DNA of 64,000 bases from NCBI GenBank assembly GCA_965200795.1, contig CBDAVB010000004.1:82749-146748 (forward strand). The letters are read 5' to 3'. The stretch comes from Parashewanella sp965200795. GTDB taxonomy: Bacteria; Pseudomonadota; Gammaproteobacteria; Enterobacterales; Shewanellaceae. A model generated the notes under the pieces. The model searched no databases, was not told the DNA's origin, and saw only the letters and a program-made list of their open reading frames with translations. A program made the position numbers and the translations under genes. Within the stretch, counting starts at the first letter, position 1. Each line of letters begins with the position of its first letter. This document shows positions 9,351 through 17,910 of this stretch, piece by piece.

Positions 9351-10436
9351 ATGCGAACCATTGAGGTAAATTTAGGTAAACGCGGTTATCCGATCTGCAT
9401 TCATCAAGGCTTTCTTACTGAGCCGTCTACTCCGGATAGCGAGACCTGGTCTCGCTATTTTCATCATAAGCGCTTACTGATTGTCAGTAACGATACCGTC
9501 GCGTCATTATATCTTGAGCGGGCTGAGGCATTTTTCTCTGAGGCCTCGCAACTTAAATCGGTGATTCTGCCCGACGGTGAGCAATACAAAACCCTTGAAT
9601 ATCTGAACCGCATTTTTGATAAACTGCTTGAGAATAACTTTAGCCGGGATTGTATTCTCGTGGCGTTAGGCGGCGGCGTTATCGGGGATATGACCGGGTT
9701 CGCCGCCGCTTGTTATCAACGTGGCGTTGAGTTTATTCAGGTGCCGACCACGCTGATGGCGCAGGTTGATTCTTCAGTGGGCGGCAAAACGGCGGTTAAT
9801 CATGCTTTAGGCAAAAACATGCTGGGAGCGTTTCACCAGCCCAAAGCCGTGTTTATTGATACTGAGTTTCTGAGCAGCTTACCCGCCAGAGAATTCAGCG
9901 CCGGTATGGCGGAAGTCATCAAATACGGCATTATCCGGGATAAAGATTTTTTTGAGTGGCTGGAAAACAACATTCAGCCTCTTAAATCGCTGGATCCTGA
10001 CGCTCTGACTTACGCGATTTCCCGCTGCTGTGAGATTAAAGCTGAGGTTGTCGCGCAAGATGAAACCGAGCGCGGATGCCGGGCTTTGCTGAATTTAGGT
10101 CATACCTTTGGTCATGCGATAGAAACCGAAATGGGCTACGGTAATTGGTTACATGGTGAGGCTGTCGCCGCGGGAATGATATTAGCGGCGAAAACGGCGC
10201 GGCGATTAGGCTGGGTTCAGCCGGAGGATGTCGCGCGCATCGGACGCTTAATTAAGGCATTTGATTTACCGTTAACGAAACCTGAATCTATGTCAGCGGC
10301 CACCTTTATCAGGCATATGCGGCGGGATAAGAAAGTGCTGGATCAGCAAATCCGGCTGGTACTGCCGACTCAAATCGGTGAAGCGGTTGTTACCTCACAA
10401 GTCAGTCATCAGCAACTGACTGATGTATTGAGCTGA
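9351..10436 (+). CDS. aroB: 3-dehydroquinate synthase
   Basis: Converts DAHP to 3-dehydroquinate, second step of the shikimate pathway, using NAD+ and a divalent metal. The 361-residue product contains the NAD-binding LPDGEQYKTLE segment (about 75-85), GGGVIGDMTGFAAACYQRGV (start about 103), the PTTLMAQVDSSVGGKTAVN substrate loop and the metal-binding LNLGHTFGHAIE and WLHGEAVAAGM motifs. All key residues are present and length matches the family. Same operon as aroK and damX. Confidence 0.97.
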   Translation: MRTIEVNLGKRGYPICIHQGFLTEPSTPDSETWSRYFHHKRLLIVSNDTVASLYLERAEAFFSEASQLKSVILPDGEQYKTLEYLNRIFDKLLENNFSRDCILVALGGGVIGDMTGFAAACYQRGVEFIQVPTTLMAQVDSSVGGKTAVNHALGKNMLGAFHQPKAVFIDTEFLSSLPAREFSAGMAEVIKYGIIRDKDFFEWLENNIQPLKSLDPDALTYAISRCCEIKAEVVAQDETERGCRALLNLGHTFGHAIETEMGYGNWLHGEAVAAGMILAAKTARRLGWVQPEDVARIGRLIKAFDLPLTKPESMSAATFIRHMRRDKKVLDQQIRLVLPTQIGEAVVTSQVSHQQLTDVLS

Positions 10437-10467
10437 ACCTTTTCACCTGAAAATTTAAGTAAGCGGC

Positions 10468-11949
10468 ATGATTGAATCTTTGTTACTTCCGTCTCAGGAG
10501 AGCCTGATAGCGCGGCTCGCGCATAACATCCGCTATGCCGGGCAGCTGCAGCTTCTGTGCGGAGAAGCCGGAGCGGGCAAGACATTTTTATTAAGACGGC
10601 TTAACCGGAGTCTTGAAGATTCGGCCGTTGTTTTATTGTCTTGCCCGTCACATGCCGATGACGCTGAAATCCGCCGCAAGATTTTACTGCCGCTTCTGTC
10701 CGAGCCGGTATTTGATGATGAAATCTCATTAGCCGATTCTTTAACGGCATTTTCGGCATCGCTTCAAAGTCCGGTCACGATTTTAATTGATGACGCGCAG
10801 CGGTTATCCCCGGCGTTATGGGCTGAGTTAATCGCTCTGAGCCAAATGATTGTCGCCGGCCGGCAAATCAGCGTCGTCGCCGGCGTTATTCCTGACTTCG
10901 AGCGCCAACTTGCTGAATCCCTTCCTGAGTCTTATCAGTCACTGTTAACAACGCTTTATCTTGAGCCTTTGATACAGCAAGATCAAGACGCTCTTTATTA
11001 CGCCTTACTCAGCCGCAGTGACGGGTTTGAAGCCCGGCAGGTCGCTAAACCGGACTTCAGTGGCAGGACGGTTTATCCGAGGGATATCGTCTCGGTATTT
11101 GCCGCGTCGGGTGATGAGCAGGCCGCGAAGGTGATTAAGCCGTCAAATTTAAAAGCTCTGTTACTCGCGCTGCCGGTGATTGCCGCGGTATTGTTGTTAA
11201 GCCGGTTTTATCAGACCGGGATTATCAGTGATTTGTCTGAGGATAACAGTGAACATACTGAAACGGCGGAACCGGCGCTGAAATCCGAGTTACAGCTGCC
11301 GGTAAAAGACGCGGCGCGGGTATTTAATTCCCCTGAGGATGAAAAATCTGATCCTGTCGTGTCAGAGTCTGAGCCGGAATCAGCTAAACCAAAAGTTTTA
11401 ACCTCAGAAAACGAAGCTGAGACTGAAGGCGCTGAACCGTTAATTGCGCCGAAAGCCGCTCGGCGGGAAAATCAGCCTGTTCAGTCCGGGGCGCTTAAGC
11501 CGCAAGCCCGGTTACGACATCAGTTCACTCAGGAACCGCAAGCTAAAACACAAGCGGCCGGCGGCGCCGAGCGGGAAGCCGTTAGCGCCGAACCGGACAT
11601 AGCGTCACCATCTTCCAAAATCGCGGTGAAAGCCAAAACGCCGGAAAAGCCAACAGCCGGGTCTCAGCGGCCTGAACCGGAAAACTATACGCTGCAGATT
11701 GCCGCGGTCAGTAAAAAGCGTTCATTGAATAAACTGCTGAAACAGCTTAAAGGCCGGGAGGGGGTAAGAGTCGGTAAAAACAATAAGCGCTGGGTGGTGG
11801 TGGTCGGCGTTTTTGAGGATTACCGTCAGGCTGAGGCGTATGAGAAAACGCTGCTTCAGCAGACAGCATTGCCTAAGCCCTGGATCCGGCAATGGAAAGC
11901 CCTGAACAATGTTGAGCTGCGAAATATCGATAAGATCAGTGAAAATTAA
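10468..11949 (+). CDS. damX: DamX-like cell-division protein: AAA-type domain, TM, SPOR domain
   Basis: Septal-ring protein that recognises denuded glycan at the division site. The 493-residue product has an N-terminal ATPase-like domain with Walker A GEAGAGKT (32-39) and Walker B-like ILIDDA (105-110), a single TM helix (about 229-247), a long low-complexity Glu/Pro/Ala linker (about 250-400) and a C-terminal SPOR domain beginning NYTLQIAAVS and running to the IRQW near 478. The arrangement AAA-TM-linker-SPOR and its place between aroB and dam identify DamX. Unlike E. coli DamX the N-terminal P-loop looks intact. Role in division is family knowledge. Confidence 0.88.
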   Translation: MIESLLLPSQESLIARLAHNIRYAGQLQLLCGEAGAGKTFLLRRLNRSLEDSAVVLLSCPSHADDAEIRRKILLPLLSEPVFDDEISLADSLTAFSASLQSPVTILIDDAQRLSPALWAELIALSQMIVAGRQISVVAGVIPDFERQLAESLPESYQSLLTTLYLEPLIQQDQDALYYALLSRSDGFEARQVAKPDFSGRTVYPRDIVSVFAASGDEQAAKVIKPSNLKALLLALPVIAAVLLLSRFYQTGIISDLSEDNSEHTETAEPALKSELQLPVKDAARVFNSPEDEKSDPVVSESEPESAKPKVLTSENEAETEGAEPLIAPKAARRENQPVQSGALKPQARLRHQFTQEPQAKTQAAGGAEREAVSAEPDIASPSSKIAVKAKTPEKPTAGSQRPEPENYTLQIAAVSKKRSLNKLLKQLKGREGVRVGKNNKRWVVVVGVFEDYRQAEAYEKTLLQQTALPKPWIRQWKALNNVELRNIDKISEN

Positions 11950-12000
11950 TACGTTACATCGTACAATCGGTTTTTATGTGTTTTCTTACTGAATCAGTTC

Positions 12001-12840
12001 ATGAATAAGAAAAAAAGAGCCTTTTTAAAATGGGCCGGCGGCAAATTTAAGCTCGTGGATACGCTAAAAAATTTTTTACCGGAAGGTGATCGATTAGTGG
12101 AGCCGTTTGTCGGCGCGGGAAGTGTTTTTCTCAACACCGATTATCCGAAATATCTGCTTTGCGATATCAACCGGGATCTCATTAACCTTTATCAAATCAT
12201 TCAGAAGCAGCCGGAGATTTATATCAAAGAAACCCGCAAATTATTTTGTGACAAAATGAATGAAAAAGAGGCCTATTACGACATCAGAGCAAAGTTTAAC
12301 GCCGCTGAGGATCCGACAGAGCGCGGTATCTATTTCCTTTATATGAATCGCCACGGATTTAACGGATTATGCCGTTATAATCGTAAAGGCGGGTTTAACG
12401 TGCCGTTCGGTTCATATAAAAAGCCGTATTTTCCTGAAGCTGAATTAAACACTTTCGCTGAAAAATCCCAAGCCGCCGAGTTTAAATGTATTGGTTATGA
12501 GAAAGCTTTTGAGGCGGCCCAAAGTGGTGATGTGATTTATTGTGACCCGCCGTACGCGCCCTTATCCACGACGGCGAGTTTTACCACTTATGTGGGAGCG
12601 GGCTTTTCACTGGATGATCAGGCGTTGCTGGCGAGAATGTCCAGGCACATCGCCCGTGACAAAAATATTCCCGTAGTGATCAGTAATCATGATATTCCGC
12701 TGACGCGTGAGCTTTATCACGGCGCCGTATTAGGACAAATTCAGGTACAGAGAAACATCAGTCAGAACGGCAGCGGGCGGAACAAAGTCGATGAGTTAAT
12801 CGCGCTTTATGATAAAGATTATCACTTCGAAGACGAGTAG
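12001..12840 (+). CDS. dam: DNA adenine methyltransferase (Dam)
   Basis: Transfers methyl from SAM to N6 of adenine, by family most likely in GATC. The 279-residue product has the SAM-binding FVGAGS (36-41), an upstream FLKWAGGK motif (8-15) and the catalytic DPPY (182-185), the order of alpha-class D12 methyltransferases. Sits in the canonical aroK-aroB-damX-dam order, 51 nt after damX. Length matches E. coli Dam (278). No restriction partner nearby, so it is an orphan methylase for repair and replication control (inference). Confidence 0.95.
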   Translation: MNKKKRAFLKWAGGKFKLVDTLKNFLPEGDRLVEPFVGAGSVFLNTDYPKYLLCDINRDLINLYQIIQKQPEIYIKETRKLFCDKMNEKEAYYDIRAKFNAAEDPTERGIYFLYMNRHGFNGLCRYNRKGGFNVPFGSYKKPYFPEAELNTFAEKSQAAEFKCIGYEKAFEAAQSGDVIYCDPPYAPLSTTASFTTYVGAGFSLDDQALLARMSRHIARDKNIPVVISNHDIPLTRELYHGAVLGQIQVQRNISQNGSGRNKVDELIALYDKDYHFEDE

Positions 12841-12920
12841 CGGGCTGAAAATGGCGGTCGGGGCTTTTTTCCCTGTAAAGCTCAAACGGGTAAAATAAAA
12901 ACACACACACTCAGCCCGCT
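12839..12920 (+). terminator. Long-range inverted repeat / possible terminator after dam
   Basis: AGCGGGCTGA (12839-12848, overlapping the dam stop) and TCAGCCCGCT (12911-12920) are perfect 10-bp complements separated by 62 nt. The right arm is followed by GTTATTATTATT. It would form a stem enclosing the whole dam trailer; an atypical terminator or an RNA structure. Confidence 0.35.
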
Positions 12921-13092
12921 GTTATTATTATTCAGTCGGCGGCTAGGCTGTTTTAATTAAAATGTTGATTAAATTAACAAAATACTTTCACGGCAGTCAT
13001 GCGTCAGGTTAAATTTTATTAATGATTGCTGCAATCATATCCTTAAGGTCATAAGATTCCCCGGTCTCCTTAATAAATCACAGGTGAACTTT

Positions 13093-14160
13093 ATGGCCGG
13101 CGCGATACAAAAAACTTATTCTCAGGTTAATTTTGACATCTCATTTTCTGAACCGCCGCGAGGCGATGAGGAAGTTGAAGATTTGGTTCTTGAAGCAATC
13201 ACCGGAGAAAGAACTCCAGCAGAGCAGGAATATTTTTTTAAGAGCTTAATCATCAGGGAGTTAACTTTATCAGGTGCTACCCAAACAGATGATGCTGAAG
13301 AACATATACAAACCCAGCTTGCCCGGTTATTTTCCGCGAACGGCAAAGACGAATCTCATATGATTATTGAAGGAATTAATGCCCGATCAAAGGTGAAAAA
13401 CACACCTGCGGAGCCCGGGAACCGAGCGGTACCGTCAGCGCAAAGAGACGTTTATGAAGTGACTCTGGCATATAAAAAAGGTGATACGCGGCACAAAGCA
13501 ATCCTGGTAAAAAGCGACGCCAGGCTTCGTAATAATTACTTATCTGAAATAACGATAGCAGGAAAAACCTTTCAAGTGTTAGCTAAACCGGTTCAGACAG
13601 GACAAGACAATGGCCTACTGCTGATATTCTTTGAGCCGGATTCACCGTACTGTGTATACGGTATGAATGAGACAGCCGCAAAAACAACAAAACCCTGGAG
13701 AGCGCGAATTCCGGTTTATCATGAGGTAGCACGACTCAAAGCGGTTCCGGATAAGGCGTTATCCGGGGAGTTTGACAAGCCGGCTTACAAAAACCTGCGT
13801 AAATTTAATTACAAAAGCTGGTCGGTGCTTGCACATACGCTGATTGGTGATTATCTGCAAACCTGTCAATGGCGAAGGGTTTTAAAAGAAGATTGTGAGT
13901 TAGCCGCTTTACGGCTCGCTGTCAAAAAAGGAAGCATAGAAACGGCTCTGGAAATACTTGAGCATATCGAGAGTATGCCCCCTTTAGATGCGAGCAACCC
14001 TCAAAGCGTTCATATGGGCGGTCGTAATATAATGAAATTTTTGCGGTTATATCCGGGTATGATCAGAGACTACAATAAAAAACTCAAGGAAATTAAGAGC
14101 GAAGCTATAAAGCTTAAATCCGCGCTCCAAGCAATGCGGCAGGGTAATAAACCGTCATAA
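13093..14160 (+). CDS. Unrecognised 355-aa protein
   Basis: I do not recognise this protein. ATG 13093 is chosen because AGGTGA (13082-13087) lies at good spacing; a GTG nine bases upstream overlaps that site. No signal peptide or TM segment is seen. The N-terminal third is acidic (FSEPPRGDEEVEDLVLEA), the middle looks like mixed alpha/beta (QRDVYEVTLAYKKG, HKAILVKSDARL, LLLIFFEPDSPYCVYGMNE), and the C-terminus (about 260-350) is helical and Lys-rich with a short coiled coil (YNKKLKEIKSEAIKLKSAL). It stands alone with a long AT-rich leader, between dam and convergent acyltransferases. The codon pattern looks coding throughout. A lineage-specific cytoplasmic or secreted protein is possible; no function can be assigned. 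Confidence 0.75.
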   Translation: MAGAIQKTYSQVNFDISFSEPPRGDEEVEDLVLEAITGERTPAEQEYFFKSLIIRELTLSGATQTDDAEEHIQTQLARLFSANGKDESHMIIEGINARSKVKNTPAEPGNRAVPSAQRDVYEVTLAYKKGDTRHKAILVKSDARLRNNYLSEITIAGKTFQVLAKPVQTGQDNGLLLIFFEPDSPYCVYGMNETAAKTTKPWRARIPVYHEVARLKAVPDKALSGEFDKPAYKNLRKFNYKSWSVLAHTLIGDYLQTCQWRRVLKEDCELAALRLAVKKGSIETALEILEHIESMPPLDASNPQSVHMGGRNIMKFLRLYPGMIRDYNKKLKEIKSEAIKLKSALQAMRQGNKPS

Positions 14161-14272
14161 CAGCTGACCATAAGTTTTCTGGCATTTTTTGATGCCCGGT
14201 GTAATGTTATCCGCGCTTAAGTGCGCCCCCAGCGGCTTTTTCTGAATGATCCGCTCAGCTTAAAAATCCGGA

Positions 14273-15166
14273 TTATCGCTGTTTCAACCGCTCAATCTGA
14301 GCGTCCTTTTGCCGCCAGATGTCATTTAACCAGGACTGGAACTCGACCCGGTAATTACTGTCATTGGCGTATCTTTTTGCGTCAACCTGAGGAACGGGCA
14401 AGGCCTCGATTTTTACAATCACACGTTTTAAGCGACCGCACATCGCATCCAGTGCCACATTATCAGGATTGTCCGGGTAAACCAGTGTCATATTAAGTAC
14501 ATGACTAAAGCGCTCGCCCATCGCCGATAAGGCAAAGGCGATGCCGCCCGCTTTGGGTTTTAACAGGTGTTTAAACGGTGAGTTCTGACGCTGATGTTTT
14601 TCTTTCGTGAAACGGCTGCCTTCGGCGTAGTTCATGATTGATGTCGGTAAATGCTTAAACTTCTGGCAGGCTTTACGGGTGGTTTCTAAATCTTTTCCGC
14701 GAAGCTTCGGATTCTTTTTGAGTTTAGCCGGGCTGGTCCGGTTCATAAACGGCATGTCTAACGCCCAGCAGCCGAGCCCCATAAACGGGACATACAAGAG
14801 TTCTTTTTTTAAGAAGAACTTCAGCATGGGCGCGTGATTACGCAGTACATAAGACTGCGCCGCGATGTCAAAACCGCTGAGGTGATTACAGAAGATAAGA
14901 TACCAGGCGTTTTTATTTAAGCCCTCTAAGCCCTCAATCCGCCAGTCAATCTTTGATGTTAATTTGAGGATGCCGCCATTCAACTGAACCCACGCGTACA
15001 TACACGCATTCATTAATTTACTTAATCGCAGGCGAATAACCTTCAACGGAAGCAGGACTTTCAGCAGACCACCGACAATAATGATGACCGCCCAAAAACA
15101 GGTATTAATAATAAAAAGAACTGCGCTGATAACAAATAAAAACGGCGCCGGCAGAAAACTTAGCAT
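14273..15166 (-). CDS. 1-acyl-sn-glycerol-3-phosphate acyltransferase-like protein (YihG type), copy 2
   Basis: Membrane-bound LPLAT/PlsC-family acyltransferase. The 297-residue product has two N-terminal TM segments (about residues 5-45), the catalytic H-x4-D in NHLSGFD (about 93-99), a block II region around MPFMNRTS, the substrate-binding EGSRFT (about 178-183) and a PKAGG segment, the motif set of YihG-like LPLATs. It is a paralogue of the gene immediately upstream, the two being separated by only 7 nt. AAGGAAGG before the ATG at 15164-15166 is 14 nt away, a little long. Substrate may be lysophosphatidic acid; not provable here. Confidence 0.85.
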   Translation of the reverse strand: MLSFLPAPFLFVISAVLFIINTCFWAVIIIVGGLLKVLLPLKVIRLRLSKLMNACMYAWVQLNGGILKLTSKIDWRIEGLEGLNKNAWYLIFCNHLSGFDIAAQSYVLRNHAPMLKFFLKKELLYVPFMGLGCWALDMPFMNRTSPAKLKKNPKLRGKDLETTRKACQKFKHLPTSIMNYAEGSRFTKEKHQRQNSPFKHLLKPKAGGIAFALSAMGERFSHVLNMTLVYPDNPDNVALDAMCGRLKRVIVKIEALPVPQVDAKRYANDSNYRVEFQSWLNDIWRQKDAQIERLKQR

Positions 15167-15173
15167 ACTGTAA

Positions 15174-16058
15174 TTAACCTTCCTTTGAATTACGCTTTAA
15201 CTGAGAAAAAATCTGATCTTTATGTTCCCAGCGATCAGACAACGCTTGTTGAAATGATTGTTTAAATGCTCTGTCATTTATATAATCGCCTTTCAGCTCT
15301 GAGCCGATAGGGGTCTGTTCAATGCGGACATGCACGTGATTTACTTGTCCGCTGATATACTGCCAAAAGGTCGGAGTCTGCCGGGGATAATAAATGGTGA
15401 CATCGACCAGGGTATTCATGAAGTCGCCCATAGCCGCGAGCGTAAACGCCATGCCTCCGGCTTTAGGGCGTAATAAATTCTGAAACGGTGAATTTTGTTT
15501 ATCGTGTTTTGTCTGAGTAAAGCGGGTGCCTTCGACAAAGTTCATTACACTTACCGGCTTATGTTTAAATTTCTCACAAGCCCTGCGGGTGATTTCGATA
15601 TCTTTGCCTTTCAGTTTCGGATGTTTCTTTACTTGCGCTGTCGAATAACGACGCATAAACGGAAAATCAAGCGCCCACCAGGCGAGTCCTAAAACCGGAA
15701 CATAGATCAGTTCTTTTTTAAGGAAAAATTTCAAAAATGGGATCTTACGGTTAAATATTCGTTGCAGAATCAAAATATCCACCCATGACTGATGATTGGC
15801 GATAACCATATACCAATCTTGTTTTTTGAATGCTAAATTGCCGGATAAGAGGATTTGAGTCGGATGAAGCGACTTTTCAATTAAGCCGTTAACGCTGATC
15901 CAAGCCGAAGCGCAGTCATCAAGCAGTTTTGAAAAAACATTTTTCAATGCGTTTACGGATAATAATTTTAATAAGCTAAAAAATAAGACAGGGAATATCC
16001 AGAATAAGGTATTAATTACATAACACAGAAAAACCAGACTACCTCGGATTAACGCCAC
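15174..16058 (-). CDS. 1-acyl-sn-glycerol-3-phosphate acyltransferase-like protein (YihG type), copy 1
   Basis: First gene of a two-gene acyltransferase operon on the minus strand. The 294-residue product has two hydrophobic N-terminal segments (about 5-45), the catalytic NHQSWVD (H-x4-D, about 89-95), FPFMRRYS, EGTRFT and LRPKAGG motifs of the LPLAT/PlsC family. The GTG start at 16056-16058 has a GAGAG site 7 nt upstream. Paralogous to the following gene over its whole length (shared FLKKELIYVPVLGL/FLKKELLYVPFMGL region), so the pair arose by tandem duplication. Expected to act in phospholipid synthesis at the inner membrane. Confidence 0.86.
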   Translation of the reverse strand: MALIRGSLVFLCYVINTLFWIFPVLFFSLLKLLSVNALKNVFSKLLDDCASAWISVNGLIEKSLHPTQILLSGNLAFKKQDWYMVIANHQSWVDILILQRIFNRKIPFLKFFLKKELIYVPVLGLAWWALDFPFMRRYSTAQVKKHPKLKGKDIEITRRACEKFKHKPVSVMNFVEGTRFTQTKHDKQNSPFQNLLRPKAGGMAFTLAAMGDFMNTLVDVTIYYPRQTPTFWQYISGQVNHVHVRIEQTPIGSELKGDYINDRAFKQSFQQALSDRWEHKDQIFSQLKRNSKEG

Positions 16059-16174
16059 TTAATTACTCTCAGATTATACAAAAAAGAAACATTTTACCTA
16101 TATGCGGCATAAGTTCAAAGCAGATTCCTCACTGGTATGAACATTAAAGTTTAATCTTCGTTTTTCTGAATCAT

Positions 16175-16183
16175 TGATATAAT
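16175..16183 (+). promoter_or_regulatory. Extended -10 promoter for the beta-barrel gene
   Basis: TGATATAAT: a perfect TATAAT (16178-16183) preceded by the extended -10 TG one base upstream. The -35 region at 16151-16161 is weak, as expected for extended -10 promoters. Transcription would start near 16190, at the foot of a hairpin in the leader. Confidence 0.55.
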
Positions 16184-16193
16184 TATCTGTGGT

Positions 16194-16221
16194 GCGTTCG
16201 GCTGTTCTGGAGTCCGGACGC
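16194..16221 (+). promoter_or_regulatory. Leader hairpin of the outer-membrane protein mRNA
   Basis: GCGTTCGG (16194-16201) pairs with CCGGACGC (16214-16221), one G-U pair, 12-nt loop. It lies at the very 5-prime end of the predicted transcript. 5-prime hairpins often stabilise outer-membrane-protein mRNAs; the function here is inference. Confidence 0.35.
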
Positions 16222-16261
16222 TCGCAGGATGAAGTTTCAACAAGATGTTAAGGACACCAAA

Positions 16262-16942
16262 ATGAAATCTGCAGTTCTTCGGTCCGGTCTTATGGCAGCC
16301 CTGACTTATTCATTCCCCTCACTCGCTGATCACGCGAACGGAATAGGTTTAAAAGCTGGCGCGACCGGTATCGGTTTAGAGTACTACCGCGGTTTATCCG
16401 ACAACGTTAATTTTCGGGCCGGCATCAATAATTTTCAGTATGACGATGACTTTACCGAGAGTGATATCACTTATGATGCCGGGCTTGAATTAAGAACGGC
16501 CTCAGCGGTATTTGATTACCATCCTTGGAAAGATTCGGGATTCAGGCTCAGCGCCGGCGCCTATTATAACGGCAGTAAAATCAAAGCCGAGGCCAGAGCC
16601 GTTGACGGTGAGTATGAATTCAACGGTGAGGTTTACCGTATTGAAGACGTTGGTCAGGCGGACGCCAGGGTTGAGTTCAAAAAGTTTGCCCCTTACATCG
16701 GGTTAGGCTGGGCGTCGGCGCCAACCAGTACCTCGAGCTGGGCGTTTACCGCTGAAATAGGAGCGTTTTATCAAAGCACGCCTGAGGCTGAGCTCAATGT
16801 GACTTGCGATCCCGCTCTGGACGCTGAGATTTGTTCTCGTTTGCTTGCTGACGTTCAAGCTGAGCAAGACGAATTAGAAGAGGACATCAAAGAATATAAA
16901 TGGTATCCGGTTATCAGCTTTGGTGTGGTGTATCGTTTTTAA
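16262..16942 (+). CDS. Outer-membrane beta-barrel protein
   Basis: The 226-residue product from ATG 16262 (AAGGA 8 nt upstream) has a Sec signal peptide ending PSLA, residue about 22; a longer frame from 16229 would bury the signal and is not preferred. The mature part shows alternating hydrophobic strands (GIGLEYYRGLSDNVNFRAGI, DAGLELRTASAVFDYHP, GFRLSAGAYYNGSKIKAEA, FAPYIGLGWA) and ends VIPVISFGVVYRF-like with a terminal Phe, the signal for BamA-dependent insertion. About eight strands would fit an OmpW/OmpA-sized barrel. A Cys-containing acidic loop (NVTCDPALDAEICSRLLADV) lies near the C-terminus. Exact family unknown. Confidence 0.75.
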   Translation: MKSAVLRSGLMAALTYSFPSLADHANGIGLKAGATGIGLEYYRGLSDNVNFRAGINNFQYDDDFTESDITYDAGLELRTASAVFDYHPWKDSGFRLSAGAYYNGSKIKAEARAVDGEYEFNGEVYRIEDVGQADARVEFKKFAPYIGLGWASAPTSTSSWAFTAEIGAFYQSTPEAELNVTCDPALDAEICSRLLADVQAEQDELEEDIKEYKWYPVISFGVVYRF

Positions 16943-16990
16943 TCTCTGAGGGTTTAATACCCGGATCCCCGGGACAGTTTCTAAAGTAAA

Positions 16991-17014
16991 AAAGCTGACG
17001 AGATTGTCAGCTTT
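16991..17014 (-). terminator. Rho-independent terminator of rraA
   Basis: Perfect 9-bp stem AAAGCTGAC (16991-16999) / GTCAGCTTT (17006-17014), 6-nt loop. On the minus strand the stem is followed by a T-run (TTTTTTACTTT), so it terminates rraA; it lies between two convergent genes and may partly serve the barrel gene as well. Confidence 0.75.
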
Positions 17015-17038
17015 CAGTGATGACGGCTCGAATTGAGA

Positions 17039-17524
17039 TCACTCAATATCTAAAGGCTCCGGAGACAGAATGATCCCTGTATTGTCGGCGTAAATATGAT
17101 CGCCCGGCAAGAAGGTTACCCCGCCGAAGTTAACCGGCAGGTCGGTTTCACCCACTTCATGAGTTTCCGCCCCTATCGGAATGGAGGCGATCGCCTGGAT
17201 ACCGATGTCCAGTTCATCTAACGCGTCCACGTCACGCACGGAGCCGTAAACGACAATGCCTTCCCAATTGTTATTTACCGCCAGCTCCGCGAGGTTCGCG
17301 TCTAATAAAGCGCGGCGCAGCGAGCCGCCGCCGTCGACAAGCAGAACCTGGCCGGTACCGTCATGAGACAGCACGCTGGCGATTAAACCGTTATCCTCAA
17401 AACATTTTATGGTGACAATGGAGCCGCCGAATGAACTGCATCCACCGTAGTTGCTGAACATAGGCTCGACAACATCAACAACGTCTAAGTACATCTCGCA
17501 AAGCTCTGAAGTGTTGTATTCCAT
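17039..17524 (-). CDS. rraA: Ribonuclease E activity regulator RraA
   Basis: Trimeric protein that binds RNase E and modulates its activity. The 161-residue product matches RraA over its length: N-terminal MEYNTSELCEMYLDVVDVVEPMF region, GGCSSFGGSIVTIKCFEDN, DGGGSLRRALLDANLAELA (about 64-82), GSVRDVDALDELDIGIQAI and GVTFLPGDHIYADNTGIIL. Typical length is 161. Monocistronic, with its own terminator. The fold is shared with some aldolases; the strong resemblance to the E. coli-type subgroup supports rraA. Confidence 0.95.
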   Translation of the reverse strand: MEYNTSELCEMYLDVVDVVEPMFSNYGGCSSFGGSIVTIKCFEDNGLIASVLSHDGTGQVLLVDGGGSLRRALLDANLAELAVNNNWEGIVVYGSVRDVDALDELDIGIQAIASIPIGAETHEVGETDLPVNFGGVTFLPGDHIYADNTGIILSPEPLDIE

Positions 17525-17910
17525 AATATTCTCCCGCGGGCACCTGCTTTACTGTGTCTTCTTGTCCCAGTATAAACGCAAATAAGGCTAATGTGCAGAA
17601 TTACGGAGGCTTAATTGCGCATAAATTTGATTAATCTCAATAAGATTATCCCGTTACATTAAATCCGTGAGTTTTACCGGTAAGAAAGCCTGTAATTTGT
17701 GGTTTTAGCTATCATGCGAATTTATAACAAGCAAATAACATCGGACGAATTTTGTCTGCTTACACGCAAAAAAGAGTGTAAATATGACGAATGTCATTTA
17801 TTTACGTTTTTTTTTTCGAGCTTTGAGCCGGCTTTGTTAGCATAAGCACGATCGGGTTATTAAAATTAACAAGCTCCGGAAAAGATAATGAGCAGCTGAG
17901 AGGTGAAAAG
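17525..17910. other. Intergenic region rraA/ygjV-like with an A/T hairpin and T-tract
   Basis: No gene is seen in this 386-bp gap between two divergent genes. It contains an A/T-rich imperfect hairpin (GTAAATATGAC from 17778 against GTCATTTATTTAC to 17805) followed by ten consecutive T (17807-17816), which looks like a terminator on the plus strand although no plus-strand gene precedes it. A short untranslated RNA upstream is one explanation. Confidence 0.3.
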
